NCBI RefSeq assembly: GCF_043677095.1
Contig: NZ_JBHLJR010000003.1
Coordinates: 434,001-498,000, forward strand
Length of the DNA stretch: 64,000 nt
Direction of reading: 5' to 3'
From: Natronococcus roseus
Lineage (GTDB): Archaea; Halobacteriota; Halobacteria; Halobacteriales; Natrialbaceae
In this document: positions 25,989 to 34,635 of the stretch, piece after piece
Position numbering within the stretch: the first letter of the stretch is position 1
How the letters are laid out: every line of letters begins with the position of its first letter
The notes under the pieces: generated by a model
What the model was told of the DNA's origin: nothing
The model's input: only the letters and a program-made list of their open reading frames with translations
Databases searched by the model: none
Translations under genes and position numbers: made by a program

Positions 25989-26369
25989 TTAATCGGCGTG
26001 GACGGCCGACGGCTGCTCGGCCGAAACGTACTGCTCGCCGAGCCGGCGGTCGTCGCGCCGTCGGTCCACCCACCGTCGCAGGTCCCGCGCGAAAAGCGAG
26101 AGACCGGTCAACCGAAGCAGTTGCTGGATCGGTCTCTGGGGCGAGCGAAACGCTGCGATCAGTGACCACATCGATCCCGCCGCGTAGGCGCCGAGCGCCG
26201 AGAAGGTCATGCCGAGGGTCAGAAACGTCGTGCCGTACACCATCCCGATCCCCATCGACGGGATGCTCGTCCCGAGGGGAACGCGGGCGCTCGCGTCCCG
26301 CAGCGTCGGGGCGAGAAAGAGAATCGAGAGCGTGCTGCCTATCATGAACACCAGGTCTTGCCACATCAT
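25989..26369 (-). CDS. Uncharacterised membrane protein under a TrmB-like site
   Basis: The 126-residue product starts with two ATGs (26369/26366). It has two or three TM helices in the first 75 residues and a basic/acidic cytoplasmic tail. No family is recognised. Its promoter contains the palindrome at 26379-26396 between the TATA-like TTATTTA and the predicted transcript start, so control by a DNA-binding regulator is likely. The gene is convergent with metX. Confidence 0.65.
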   Translation of the reverse strand: MMWQDLVFMIGSTLSILFLAPTLRDASARVPLGTSIPSMGIGMVYGTTFLTLGMTFSALGAYAAGSMWSLIAAFRSPQRPIQQLLRLTGLSLFARDLRRWVDRRRDDRRLGEQYVSAEQPSAVHAD

Positions 26370-26378
26370 CGAGACAAC

Positions 26379-26396
26379 TTACTCGTCCCTGAGTAA
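26379..26396. promoter_or_regulatory. Palindrome TTACTC-N6-GAGTAA, TrmB-type operator candidate
   Basis: The perfect inverted repeat contains TACT-N7-GAGTA, which equals the consensus reported for the haloarchaeal sugar-responsive regulator TrmB. It lies just downstream of the TATA-like element of the leftward gene starting at 26369. Binding there would be expected to block transcription. Confidence 0.55.
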
Positions 26397-26461
26397 ATAA
26401 CTCTCTTGGTATCGAAATGGCCCGTTACCGTAGAATTTCAGCGCTGGCGACGGCTCTCGCG

Positions 26462-27106
26462 CTACTCGCGGTCCAGCACGCCCTCGGCGAGTAACGTGTC
26501 ACGGACCTCGGCCATCGAGTCGACGACGACCTCGCAGTGGGGCTCGACGGCGGGTTTCGGGTCGAACCCGATCGAGAGTCCGGCGACCCGCAGCATCGGC
26601 AGGTCGTTCGCCCCGTCGCCGACTGCGACGGTCTCCTCGAGTTCGGCGCCGACGTGGGTCGCGAGGTCCTCGAGGGCGGTGTCCTTGGTCCCCTCGATCA
26701 GCGAGCCCTCAACGTCGCCGGTAAGCTTACGGTCGGCCATCGGTAGCCGGTTCGAAACGATGTGGTCGACCGTCACCCCCTCGCGCCCGAGGGCGGCCTC
26801 GACGCCGCGCTCGAACCCGCCCGTGAGGATCGCGGTCGTGACGCCCGCGTCGTTCAGCGACTCGATCAGCGCCCCCGCCCCCTCGCGGAGTTCGACCTCG
26901 GCGAAGGCCGCGGCGACGGCTTCCTCCTCGAGTCCCTCGAGCAGCGCCGCTCGCTTGCGGAGGCTCTCGGCGTACTCGATCTCGTCGTTCATCGACCGTT
27001 CGGTGATCTCGGCCATCTCGTCGGCGACGCCACACTGTCTGCCAAGCAGGACGGTCATCTCGGAGTCCGAGAGCGTCCCGTCGAAATCGAACGCAACGAC
27101 TGTCAT
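26462..27106 (-). CDS. serB: Phosphoserine phosphatase
   Basis: The 214-residue HAD-family protein begins at ATG 27106 with VVAFDFDGTLSDSEM (nucleophile Asp and acid/base Asp). It continues with ILTGGFERG (Thr/Ser motif II), the Lys in ADRKLTGD and the magnesium-binding GDGANDLPML. These match SerB, the last enzyme of serine synthesis. serA, the first enzyme, lies 3.3 kb away at 30364. Upstream in-frame codons exist to 27268 but are basic and non-conserved. Confidence 0.9.
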   Translation of the reverse strand: MTVVAFDFDGTLSDSEMTVLLGRQCGVADEMAEITERSMNDEIEYAESLRKRAALLEGLEEEAVAAAFAEVELREGAGALIESLNDAGVTTAILTGGFERGVEAALGREGVTVDHIVSNRLPMADRKLTGDVEGSLIEGTKDTALEDLATHVGAELEETVAVGDGANDLPMLRVAGLSIGFDPKPAVEPHCEVVVDSMAEVRDTLLAEGVLDRE

Positions 27107-27236
27107 CGCTCGCCCGTTGTGGGGCCCGGGATAAACCAGTTCAGGTTCCGCTCCGAGAGCGGTCAGACTCGTTCGGAGCCGCCTCGAGACGAACCGCACC
27201 CGAAAGCTGTTAGCGACGCGCTTCGACTGTCGCGCC

Positions 27237-27965
27237 ATGTCAACGGAGAGACGACTCGAGTACGACAAGGGGCCGTCGCTCGAGGACGAACCCCGGGACG
27301 ATGATCCGAACGACGGAGACGACCCGGAGTGCGCAGTCGAGCGCAGCGGCCGGCCGACGGTCGAGGCTCCAGCCTGGGCGGTCGGGGTGGCTTCGGGCGT
27401 GATCGCGTTCGCGGCAGTCTTTTTGATGAGCTACCAGCTCGCCGGGTCGATGTTCGGGACGGGGCTGTTCGCGCAGGTCGAGAACGAACCGAGCCGGTGG
27501 GTGATGTCGAGCTTTACGATGCTCGGCAGCCACGGTGCGGTGATCGTGGAGGGCGAGGAAGCGGCCCGCGGGCTGTACGCCCCGATGGGGATGTTCGCCT
27601 CTCACGTCTCGGCGCTGGTTCCGCCTCTCGTTCTCGGAGTCGTCGGCTACCTGCTCGCTCGATACGTTCGTCTCGAGACCCTCAGAGATGCCGGGATCCT
27701 CGTCGGAACGCTGACTGCGACCTACGTCGTTCCGCTGGTCGCCCTCGGGACGGTCACCCAGTGGGTGCCCGAGGAGAGCGACCCCGACGCCGGCGAGGTC
27801 GGCGCCGAACAGGAGGTCCTCTCGGTCGCCGTCGACGTGTCGATGGTGATCTCGACGACGCTCTCGGTCGCCCTGTTCGTTTCTCTCGGTGCTGCCGTCG
27901 CCGTCCTGCCGCGGCTGCTCGAGCGCGCGCCGATCGAAACGACGATCGACGACGGCTCCGCGTGA
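27237..27965 (+). CDS. Uncharacterised haloarchaeal membrane protein, four TM helices
   Basis: The 242-residue product has a highly charged N-terminal 40 residues and then hydrophobic helices near residues 45-65, 125-142, 150-172 and 195-225. The extracytoplasmic loop after the first helix contains a conserved-looking SSFTMLGSHGAVIVEG. There is no enzymatic motif. It is divergent from serB with about 130 bases between starts. Confidence 0.65.
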   Translation: MSTERRLEYDKGPSLEDEPRDDDPNDGDDPECAVERSGRPTVEAPAWAVGVASGVIAFAAVFLMSYQLAGSMFGTGLFAQVENEPSRWVMSSFTMLGSHGAVIVEGEEAARGLYAPMGMFASHVSALVPPLVLGVVGYLLARYVRLETLRDAGILVGTLTATYVVPLVALGTVTQWVPEESDPDAGEVGAEQEVLSVAVDVSMVISTTLSVALFVSLGAAVAVLPRLLERAPIETTIDDGSA

Positions 27966-28019
27966 GCTGACCCGAGAACGTGTTCCATCGTGTCCCGCCC
28001 AACAGTCAGAAAGCGCCCC

Positions 28020-29219
28020 TTACTCGTCGGGACCCGGACCGCTCGGCGGCGACTCCGCGGGCTGGTCGGCTCCGTCCCCGCGTTCGTCGCGTCCGCCCGC
28101 CGGCTCGTCCGGTTCGCGGAAGTCGAGGCGCTGATCGGCATCGGCCGACTCCTCGAGGAAGGAGAGTTCGCGCTGGGGGAACGGGATCGTGATCCCCGCC
28201 TCGTCGAACCGATCGTAGATGCGGCGGTTGAGCTGATCGACGGCCCGGACCTCGGCCAGCGGGTGAGCGATGTAGGCCTGCAGTTCGAAGACGAGCGCGG
28301 AGTCGCCGAACTCACGAAACAGCACGCGCGGCCGCGGCGACTCGCGGATCATCGGTGAGTCCTCGCAGACGTCCATGGCGATCCGCTCGACGGTCTCGTA
28401 GTCGGTCCCGTACGCCGCCGTGATCGGGACGTCGATCCTGATGTGTCGTCGCGGTGCCGTCTGGTTGACGACCTGCGTCGAGTTCAACACGGCGTTGGGG
28501 ACGGTGACCATCGTGTTCTCCGGGGTGAGGACCGTCGTCGACCGGATGCCGATATCGACGACCGTACCGCGCATCCCCTCCTCGAGCAGGATGACGTCGC
28601 CCGGCTTGTACGTGTTGTCGAAGTACAGCGCGATGCCGCCGATCAGGTTGCTGATCGCGTCCTGGGCGGCGAAGCCGATGATGATACCCAGCACACCCGC
28701 CGACGCCAGAAACGGCGTCACCTGCAGGTCCCAGATCGAGACGATCACCAGCGCGGCGACCGCGACCATCCCGATCGTCCAGAAGTTCTGGAAGATCGGG
28801 GCGAACTCGTAGTTGTTCTCGGAGCCGTTCGCGACCTCGAGCCAGCGGCTCCCGATTCGGATCGCCGCGCGCGCCCACAGCACCGTCAGCGCCGTCGCGA
28901 CGGCGTTGCTGAGCAGCGACTCGGCTTCGACGACGCCGAACGCCTGGAGCGAGACGGAGATCCCGATCAGGAGGATCGAGATCGCAAGCGGCGTGTAGAT
29001 CTCCTCGACGGCCGCCCGTCCGAACGTCGTCGGCGCGTCCTCGTCCAGCGGCCGAAGATACCGTCGGCCGGCCCAGTGGACGAGGCGAGCCAGCAGGTAC
29101 GAGCCGACGATGATCAGCGAGAGCAACAGCCACTCCCACTCGAGCAGCGACGCCGATAGCGCCGGCTGGCTGGCGCCGTCGGGCTGTAGCCACCGCCACT
29201 GGTACGTCGGGAGGGACAT
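28020..29219 (-). CDS. MscS-family mechanosensitive ion channel
   Basis: The 399-residue protein has about five TM helices. The MscS pore-lining and beta-domain sequence is clear: GVLGIIIGFAAQDAISNLIGGIALYFD then YKPGDVI and STTVLTPENTMVTVPNAVL. These channels open on membrane tension and protect from hypo-osmotic shock. The C-terminal 60 residues are charged and disordered. A TATA-like element near 29253-29262 serves this leftward gene. Confidence 0.9.
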   Translation of the reverse strand: MSLPTYQWRWLQPDGASQPALSASLLEWEWLLLSLIIVGSYLLARLVHWAGRRYLRPLDEDAPTTFGRAAVEEIYTPLAISILLIGISVSLQAFGVVEAESLLSNAVATALTVLWARAAIRIGSRWLEVANGSENNYEFAPIFQNFWTIGMVAVAALVIVSIWDLQVTPFLASAGVLGIIIGFAAQDAISNLIGGIALYFDNTYKPGDVILLEEGMRGTVVDIGIRSTTVLTPENTMVTVPNAVLNSTQVVNQTAPRRHIRIDVPITAAYGTDYETVERIAMDVCEDSPMIRESPRPRVLFREFGDSALVFELQAYIAHPLAEVRAVDQLNRRIYDRFDEAGITIPFPQRELSFLEESADADQRLDFREPDEPAGGRDERGDGADQPAESPPSGPGPDE

Positions 29220-29383
29220 CGAAGACGTGTAAGCCGTGGTTAGGGCGAGTAATATACTGTTGGATGTTGCACTCGAGGCTTTTTAATACGGGCGTCGAAC
29301 CCCGCCGGTATCACAACGATGATCAGGACTCTGTCCCAACTGTTGTCAATGCCCAGTGAGGGGCGGACGGGTGGCGACGACGG

Positions 29384-30280
29384 ATGACCGCCACGTCGCT
29401 CGAGGTCGTGGCACTTGCGCTGGTACCGGCGATCCTGTGGGGGCTCGCGCCGATCTTCGACAAGCGCGGGATGGCCAGCGGCGGCGGCTCGATCCAGGCC
29501 GCGCTGGTCGTCGTGGTCGTCCAGTTGCTGTGGTACTGGCTCGCGATCGCCGTTCTCTACGGGGAGTCGGCCTTCGCCGGACTGACCCTCGAGATCCTGG
29601 CGGTCTTCGCCTTCGCGGGCGTGATCGGCACGGCGCTCGGCCGGATCGCGATCTTCGTCGGCGTCGACAGGGTCGGTGCGAGTCTCAACAGCACGATTCT
29701 GAGCACGCGGCCGCTGTTCGCGACGCTGATCGCCCTCGTCGCCCTGGGCGAACCGCTCGGCCCGGTGACGGGGGCCGGGATCGTGATCCTCGTCGCCGGG
29801 CTCTCGACCCTGACGGTCTCGAGAGGCGGCGACCTCGGCGGCTGGACGCCGCGGGATCTGCTGTGGCCGATCCTGGCCGCCGCGACGTTTGCCGTCGCCA
29901 ACGTTGCTCGCCGGTACGGGATGCTCGAGACGCCGATCTCGGCGCTCGAGGCCGTCGCGATCAACGAGACGGCCGGACTCGTCGCGCTGGTCGCCTACGC
30001 GCTCGCCGTCGGCGGGCGCGACGTCCTCGAGCGTCCTCGCGCCTCCTACCGCTACTTCGCCGTCAGCGGACTGCTGACGACGGTCGCGATGCTCTCGTTG
30101 ATGGCTGCGCTCGGCCTCGAGGCGGGACGGATCGCCGTCGTCGACCCGCTGGTCGCGACCGCGCCCTTTTTTACGCTCGTGTTCGCCGCCGTGTTGCTTC
30201 GGGACCTCGAGCGGGTGACGAAGGGCGTCGTCGCGGGAGCGGTGCTGGTGGTCGTCGGCGCCGTCCTGATCACGATCTGA
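29384..30280 (+). CDS. DMT-superfamily (EamA) transporter
   Basis: The 298-residue protein has ten TM helices in two EamA repeats. The beginning PAILWGLAPIFDKRGM and the end of the first repeat (ALGEPLGPVTGAGIVILVAGL) are typical. It is not closely similar by eye to the EamA protein at 19788, so the two are not recent duplicates. A TTTTTAATACG TATA element lies at about 29280. The stop is followed by a T-rich spacer before serA. Confidence 0.83.
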   Translation: MTATSLEVVALALVPAILWGLAPIFDKRGMASGGGSIQAALVVVVVQLLWYWLAIAVLYGESAFAGLTLEILAVFAFAGVIGTALGRIAIFVGVDRVGASLNSTILSTRPLFATLIALVALGEPLGPVTGAGIVILVAGLSTLTVSRGGDLGGWTPRDLLWPILAAATFAVANVARRYGMLETPISALEAVAINETAGLVALVAYALAVGGRDVLERPRASYRYFAVSGLLTTVAMLSLMAALGLEAGRIAVVDPLVATAPFFTLVFAAVLLRDLERVTKGVVAGAVLVVVGAVLITI

Positions 30281-30320
30281 GGCAGTTTTTGCGGCCGGTA
30301 ACGGTTTTTGCCACCCGTGC
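30281..30320 (+). terminator. T-rich spacer after the EamA gene
   Basis: Two tracts of five T (GCAGTTTTTGCGG and ACGGTTTTTGCC) follow the stop within 40 bases. They probably terminate the transcript ahead of the serA promoter. Confidence 0.35.
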
Positions 30321-30363
30321 CGACAACGGAAGGGTTTACCCGTTCCAAGGCGGTGTCTCGCGC

Positions 30364-31950
30364 ATGAAGGTGCTCGTTACGGACCCGATCGCGGACGCGG
30401 GTCTGGACGTTCTCAGAGACGCCGGCCACGAGGTCGAAACGGGGTACGAACTCGAGGGCGACGACCTGCTCGAAGCGGTGTCGGACGCCCACGGACTGAT
30501 CGTTCGCTCCGGGACCGAGGTCGACGAGACGCTGTTCGAGGCCGCCGAGGAGCTCGTCATCGTCGGTCGGGCCGGAATCGGCGTCGACAACATCGACATC
30601 GAGGCCGCGACCGATCACGGCGTTATCGTCGCCAACGCGCCCGAGGGCAACGTCCGCGCGGCCGCCGAACACACCGTCGCGATGGCGTTCGCGACCGCCC
30701 GCTCGGTCCCGCAGGCCCACATCCGCCTGAAGAACGGCGAGTGGGCCAAAAGCGACTACCTCGGCGCCGAACTCGACGGCAAGACCCTGGGCGTCGTCGG
30801 CCTGGGTCGGGTCGGTCAGGAGGTCGCGAAGAAGCTCGACTCGCTGGGAATGGACGTCGTCGCCTTCGATCCCTACATCTCCGAGGAGCGCGCCGATCGG
30901 CTGGGCGCCGAACTCGTCGACTTCGAGCCGTGTCTCGAGCGCGCGGACTTCCTGACGATCCACACCCCCCTCACGCCGGAGACCGAGGGGATGATCGGCC
31001 CCGAGGAGCTCGACCTGCTCGAGGACGGCTACCTCGTCAACGTCGGCCGCGGCGGGATCGTCCAGGAGGATGCCCTCGCCGCGAAGGTCGAGGACGGGAC
31101 CCTCTCGGGTGCCGCGCTCGACGTCTTCGCGGAGGAGCCCCTGGCCGAGGACTCGCCGCTACTGGAACACGACGACGTCATCGTCACGCCCCACCTCGGC
31201 GCCTCGACGGAGGCCGCCCAGGAGAACGTCGCCGTCTCGACGGCCGAGCAGGTCGCCGCCGCGTTCCTCGACGAACCGGTGGCAAACGCCCTGAACGCCC
31301 CCTCGATCGACGAGAGTGCGTTCCCCCGCGTCAAACCCTACATCGACATCGCCGAGACCGCGGGCAAGGTCGCCGCCCAGCTGCTCGAGGGTCGCACCGA
31401 GCGCGTCGAGGTCTCCTACGAGGGCGAGATCGCCGACGAGGACCTGGAGTTCGTCACCGCCTCGGCGCTCAAGGGCGTCTTCGAACCGCTCGAGTGGCAG
31501 GTCAACGCGGTCAACGCCCCCCAGATCGCCGAGGATCGGGGCGTCGAGGTCACCGAGTCGAAGACCCGCCAGGCCGCCGACTTCCAGAGCCTGATCTCGG
31601 TGACCGTCGGCAACGGTGACGACGAGATCTCGGTCGACGGGACGCTGTTCGCCGGCGAGGACCCCCGGATCGTCCGGATCGACGGCTACCGCGTCGACGC
31701 GATCCCCCACGGGAAGATGGTCGTCACCCGAAACACCGACGAGCCGGGCGTCATCGGCCTCATCGGCAGCGTGATGGGCAAGTACGGCGTCAACATCGCG
31801 GGGATGTTCAACGCCCGCGAGACGATCGGCGGGGAGGCCCTGACGGTGTACAACGTCGACGGACTGGTTCCCGAGGAGGCGAAGCGGGAACTCAACGAGG
31901 ACGAGCGGATCCTCGGCGTCGACTACATCGTGCTGAACGGCCAGTCGTAG
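30364..31950 (+). CDS. serA: D-3-phosphoglycerate dehydrogenase
   Basis: The 528-residue protein is a long-form SerA. The substrate-binding N-terminus starts MKVLVTDPIADAGLDVL, the NAD-binding GVVGLGRVGQEVAKKL lies near residue 143, and the catalytic His region is VTPHLGASTEAAQ. An intervening domain and a C-terminal ACT domain (DEPGVIGLIGSVMGKYGVN) allow serine feedback inhibition. It oxidises 3-phosphoglycerate as the first step of serine synthesis. The ATG at 30364 gives the canonical start; the long frame upstream is not conserved. Confidence 0.95.
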   Translation: MKVLVTDPIADAGLDVLRDAGHEVETGYELEGDDLLEAVSDAHGLIVRSGTEVDETLFEAAEELVIVGRAGIGVDNIDIEAATDHGVIVANAPEGNVRAAAEHTVAMAFATARSVPQAHIRLKNGEWAKSDYLGAELDGKTLGVVGLGRVGQEVAKKLDSLGMDVVAFDPYISEERADRLGAELVDFEPCLERADFLTIHTPLTPETEGMIGPEELDLLEDGYLVNVGRGGIVQEDALAAKVEDGTLSGAALDVFAEEPLAEDSPLLEHDDVIVTPHLGASTEAAQENVAVSTAEQVAAAFLDEPVANALNAPSIDESAFPRVKPYIDIAETAGKVAAQLLEGRTERVEVSYEGEIADEDLEFVTASALKGVFEPLEWQVNAVNAPQIAEDRGVEVTESKTRQAADFQSLISVTVGNGDDEISVDGTLFAGEDPRIVRIDGYRVDAIPHGKMVVTRNTDEPGVIGLIGSVMGKYGVNIAGMFNARETIGGEALTVYNVDGLVPEEAKRELNEDERILGVDYIVLNGQS

Positions 31951-32073
31951 CGACGCGAGTTCGGATCGCTTTTCGTCGAACCAGTTCGGGACTCCGCGGC
32001 TCGAGTCGATCGATCGCCCCCTGGACCGACCGACTGCAAAAGATCTATCGCCGGCACGGCCCTCGAGTCGCCT

Positions 32074-32439
32074 ATGGACGAGATCGCGGTCGACTTCGGC
32101 GAGGACGGACTCGTGCCGGCCGTCGCACAGGACGCCGAGACCGGCGAGGTGTTGATGCTCGCCTACGTCTCCCCGGAGGCTCTCGAGCGAACCCGCGAGA
32201 CGGGGCGGGCCCACTACTACTCGCGCAGCCGGGACGAACTCTGGGAGAAGGGCGCGACGAGCGGCCACACCCAGGACGTCGCGGAAGTCCGGGTCGACTG
32301 CGACGCCGACACCCTGCTGTACCTGGTCGACCAGGCGGGCGGGGCCTGTCACACCGGCCACCGCTCCTGTTTCTACCGCACGATCGAGGGGGAGAACGTC
32401 GGCGAACGCGTCTTCGATCCGGAGGCCGTCTACGAGTAA
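32074..32439 (+). CDS. hisI: Phosphoribosyl-AMP cyclohydrolase
   Basis: The 121-residue protein has the HisI zinc and magnesium sites: VDCDADTLLYLVDQAGGACHTGHRSC carries the Asp and Cys ligands, and LMLAYVSPEALERTRETGRAHYYSRSR the N-terminal part. It opens the adenine ring in the third step of histidine synthesis. It is the separate, unfused form usual in archaea. The stop is one base from the next start, so the two genes are probably co-transcribed. Confidence 0.95.
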   Translation: MDEIAVDFGEDGLVPAVAQDAETGEVLMLAYVSPEALERTRETGRAHYYSRSRDELWEKGATSGHTQDVAEVRVDCDADTLLYLVDQAGGACHTGHRSCFYRTIEGENVGERVFDPEAVYE

Positions 32440-32440
32440 G

Positions 32441-33598
32441 ATGAGCGAGCGCGTCTCCCGCTCGAGCGACGCCGAGACCGATCGAACGCCCCTCGAGCGA
32501 CTCGAGGCTGCCCGGGAACGCTACGCACAGGCCCGGACGGCGATCGACGATCGCGGCGGCGAGGCGGTCGTCGAGGCCGCCGAGGCCTACCGGGACGCGA
32601 CGGACCTGCTCGAGCGCTACGTCGACCGGGCGACGGGAACGGGCAGGGAGAACTTCAAGGCCTACGTCGAACTCGAGGGGAAGTTCGACTCGCTGGTCGA
32701 GGGACTTCCCGACGACCTGAAGGGCCGCGAGGCGTTCGAGAGCGCGCTCGACGCCATCGACAAGCGCCGACTGAGCGAGTCCGACTTCGAGCGGGCCCAC
32801 GACGAACTCGAGCCCGCCGAGCGGTACGCCGAGTTGCTCGAGGAGCGAGACGCGGCCCGCGAGGCACTCGACGAGGCGCGCAAAGCCGCGAGCCGTCGTC
32901 TCCGGGAGATCGACGGCGAGATCGACGAGCGCGAGCGCCTGCTCGAGCTGGCCAACGCCGACCTGAGCGCCCCCGTCGAACGCCTGCGGGAGCCGATCGA
33001 GCGCTACGACGAGCTGATCCGGGAGCGGTTCCGGGAGTACCGCCTCGAGGCCTCGGCCCGCGAGGTGTTCGCGCTGCTCGAGCGCAGCCGGTGGTACCCC
33101 TTCGTCCCGTTCGAGCTGCCGCCCGACGATCTGGAGCGGTTCGTCCTCGAGCGACCTGCGGGCGAGTACACGATCCCCGAGCTGCTCGAGTACGCCGACT
33201 ACTCCCGCTCGAAGCTCTCTCACTACGTCGAAGACCCAGACGAACTCAAGCGGGCGGTCGCGACCCAGCAGACCTACCTCGAGGGGATCGGCGGCGAACC
33301 GCTGACCGTCGGCTGGCCGCCCGGTCCCGCGGGTCTCCTCGAGCGGCGAACCCGGGAGCTCCGGCCGTTCGTCGCCCGCGTCGCCGACGAGGAGGCCGTC
33401 GCCGCGCTCCGGGAGGTTCGGGCGTTCGCCCGCGACGGGGAGTACGATCGGCTCCAGACGGCGGCCCAGGCCGTCGAGCAGCTGACCCCCGACGAGCGGG
33501 AGCGACTGCGGGAGGGTCGGGTCACGGAGGAACTCGAATCCCTCCGAACCGAGCGGGAGCGACTCGAGGCCGCACTCGAGGTCGACGACCGGGTGTAG
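32441..33598 (+). CDS. Uncharacterised coiled-coil protein, co-transcribed with hisI
   Basis: The 385-residue product is rich in Glu, Arg and Leu and is predicted to be largely helical, with long coiled coils (about residues 15-210 and 300-380). A more compact segment lies in between (about 215-290, with RWYPFVPFELPPDDLERF and YTIPELLEYADYSRSKLSHYV). The latter resembles a small helix-turn-helix. It belongs to an uncharacterised haloarchaeal family as far as I can tell (DUF7118-like). It starts one base after hisI. Confidence 0.65.
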   Translation: MSERVSRSSDAETDRTPLERLEAARERYAQARTAIDDRGGEAVVEAAEAYRDATDLLERYVDRATGTGRENFKAYVELEGKFDSLVEGLPDDLKGREAFESALDAIDKRRLSESDFERAHDELEPAERYAELLEERDAAREALDEARKAASRRLREIDGEIDERERLLELANADLSAPVERLREPIERYDELIRERFREYRLEASAREVFALLERSRWYPFVPFELPPDDLERFVLERPAGEYTIPELLEYADYSRSKLSHYVEDPDELKRAVATQQTYLEGIGGEPLTVGWPPGPAGLLERRTRELRPFVARVADEEAVAALREVRAFARDGEYDRLQTAAQAVEQLTPDERERLREGRVTEELESLRTERERLEAALEVDDRV

Positions 33599-33661
33599 GA
33601 CCCGCTCGACCGTTTTCGCCTCGGGCCACGACTGAAGGGGCCGGCGGTCGTACCCCGCTTT

Positions 33662-34078
33662 ATGACCAGACAGCTGCTCGTCCCGATCGACGACTCGGCG
33701 CCCGCGCGGGCGGCCCTCGAGTACGCCCTCGAACGGTTCCCCGACGACGAGCTCGTCGTCGTCCACGCGGTCGACGACCTCGAGGCGGGGTACGCCGGCG
33801 AGCCGTCGGCCGACGCCGGCGAGGCGACCGACCTCGACGTCTTCCAGGACGCCACGCGACTCGCCGAGGAGCACGGACGGCGAGTCGAGACGCGAGTTCT
33901 CGAGGGCCAGGCCGCCGCCGCGATCCTCGAGCACGTCGTCGAGGCCGGCGTCGACGAGATCGTCATGGGAAGCGAGGGGAGATCGGGCGTCTCGCGGATG
34001 CTGCTCGGTAGCGTCGCCGAGAAGGTCGCCCGTCGGTCGCCAGTACCGGTCACGATCGTCCCGAAGGCTCGTGAGTAA
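33662..34078 (+). CDS. Universal stress protein (UspA family)
   Basis: The 138-residue protein has the UspA fold pattern: an N-terminal QLLVPIDDSAPARAALEYAL and the nucleotide-binding motif MGSEGRSGVSRMLLGSVAEKV. The G-x2-G-x9-G(S/T) spacing is kept, so ATP binding is expected. Haloarchaea encode many such proteins. It is followed by an HPP membrane gene in the same direction. Confidence 0.9.
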   Translation: MTRQLLVPIDDSAPARAALEYALERFPDDELVVVHAVDDLEAGYAGEPSADAGEATDLDVFQDATRLAEEHGRRVETRVLEGQAAAAILEHVVEAGVDEIVMGSEGRSGVSRMLLGSVAEKVARRSPVPVTIVPKARE

Positions 34079-34123
34079 CCCGGAAACACCGACGTTTTCA
34101 CCTCGAGCCGTCGAACGAGGAGT

Positions 34124-34633
34124 ATGGACGATCGGACGGGGACAACGCTTCACACCGGCCTGCTCATCCTCACGACGGCCGGCGTCGCCTGGCTCTCGGG
34201 GCTGCCGATGGTGTTTCCGAGCCTCGGTCCGTCCGCGTTCGTACTGGCGCTGTTTCAGGACAGCGACGCGACCTCGCCGCGACGGGTGATCGGGGGCCAC
34301 GCGATCGGCGTCGTCGCCGGACTGATCGCTTACCACACCTTCGCCGGCGGCGTCAGCATGACCTCGGCGACGGCACCGGGCTCGCTCGCAGGGCTCCAGC
34401 TCGCGGCCAGCGCCGTCGTTGCGACGACCCTGACCGCCGGTGGGATGCTCGCGACCGACACCCGCCACCCTCCTGCCTGTGCGACGACGCTGATCGTCTC
34501 ACTGGGACTGCTCTCGACGCTGTGGGAGGGGACGCTGATGGTGCTCGCGGTCGTCTTGCTCGTCGTCGCCCACCGAATCCTGCTGGCGACCGAGCGGGTG
34601 GGTGCCCGGTACGGCGAGGAACTGCGCCACTGA
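34124..34633 (+). CDS. HPP-family membrane protein
   Basis: The 169-residue protein has four to five TM helices and the family signature in two parts: GLPMVFPSLGPSAFVLAL and the HPP motif itself in TRHPPACATTLIVSLG. Some HPP proteins in chloroplasts and cyanobacteria transport nitrite, so anion transport is possible, but this is inference. It is 45 bases downstream of a UspA gene, a pairing that suggests a stress-regulated transporter. Confidence 0.85.
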   Translation: MDDRTGTTLHTGLLILTTAGVAWLSGLPMVFPSLGPSAFVLALFQDSDATSPRRVIGGHAIGVVAGLIAYHTFAGGVSMTSATAPGSLAGLQLAASAVVATTLTAGGMLATDTRHPPACATTLIVSLGLLSTLWEGTLMVLAVVLLVVAHRILLATERVGARYGEELRH

Positions 34634-34635
34634 GT

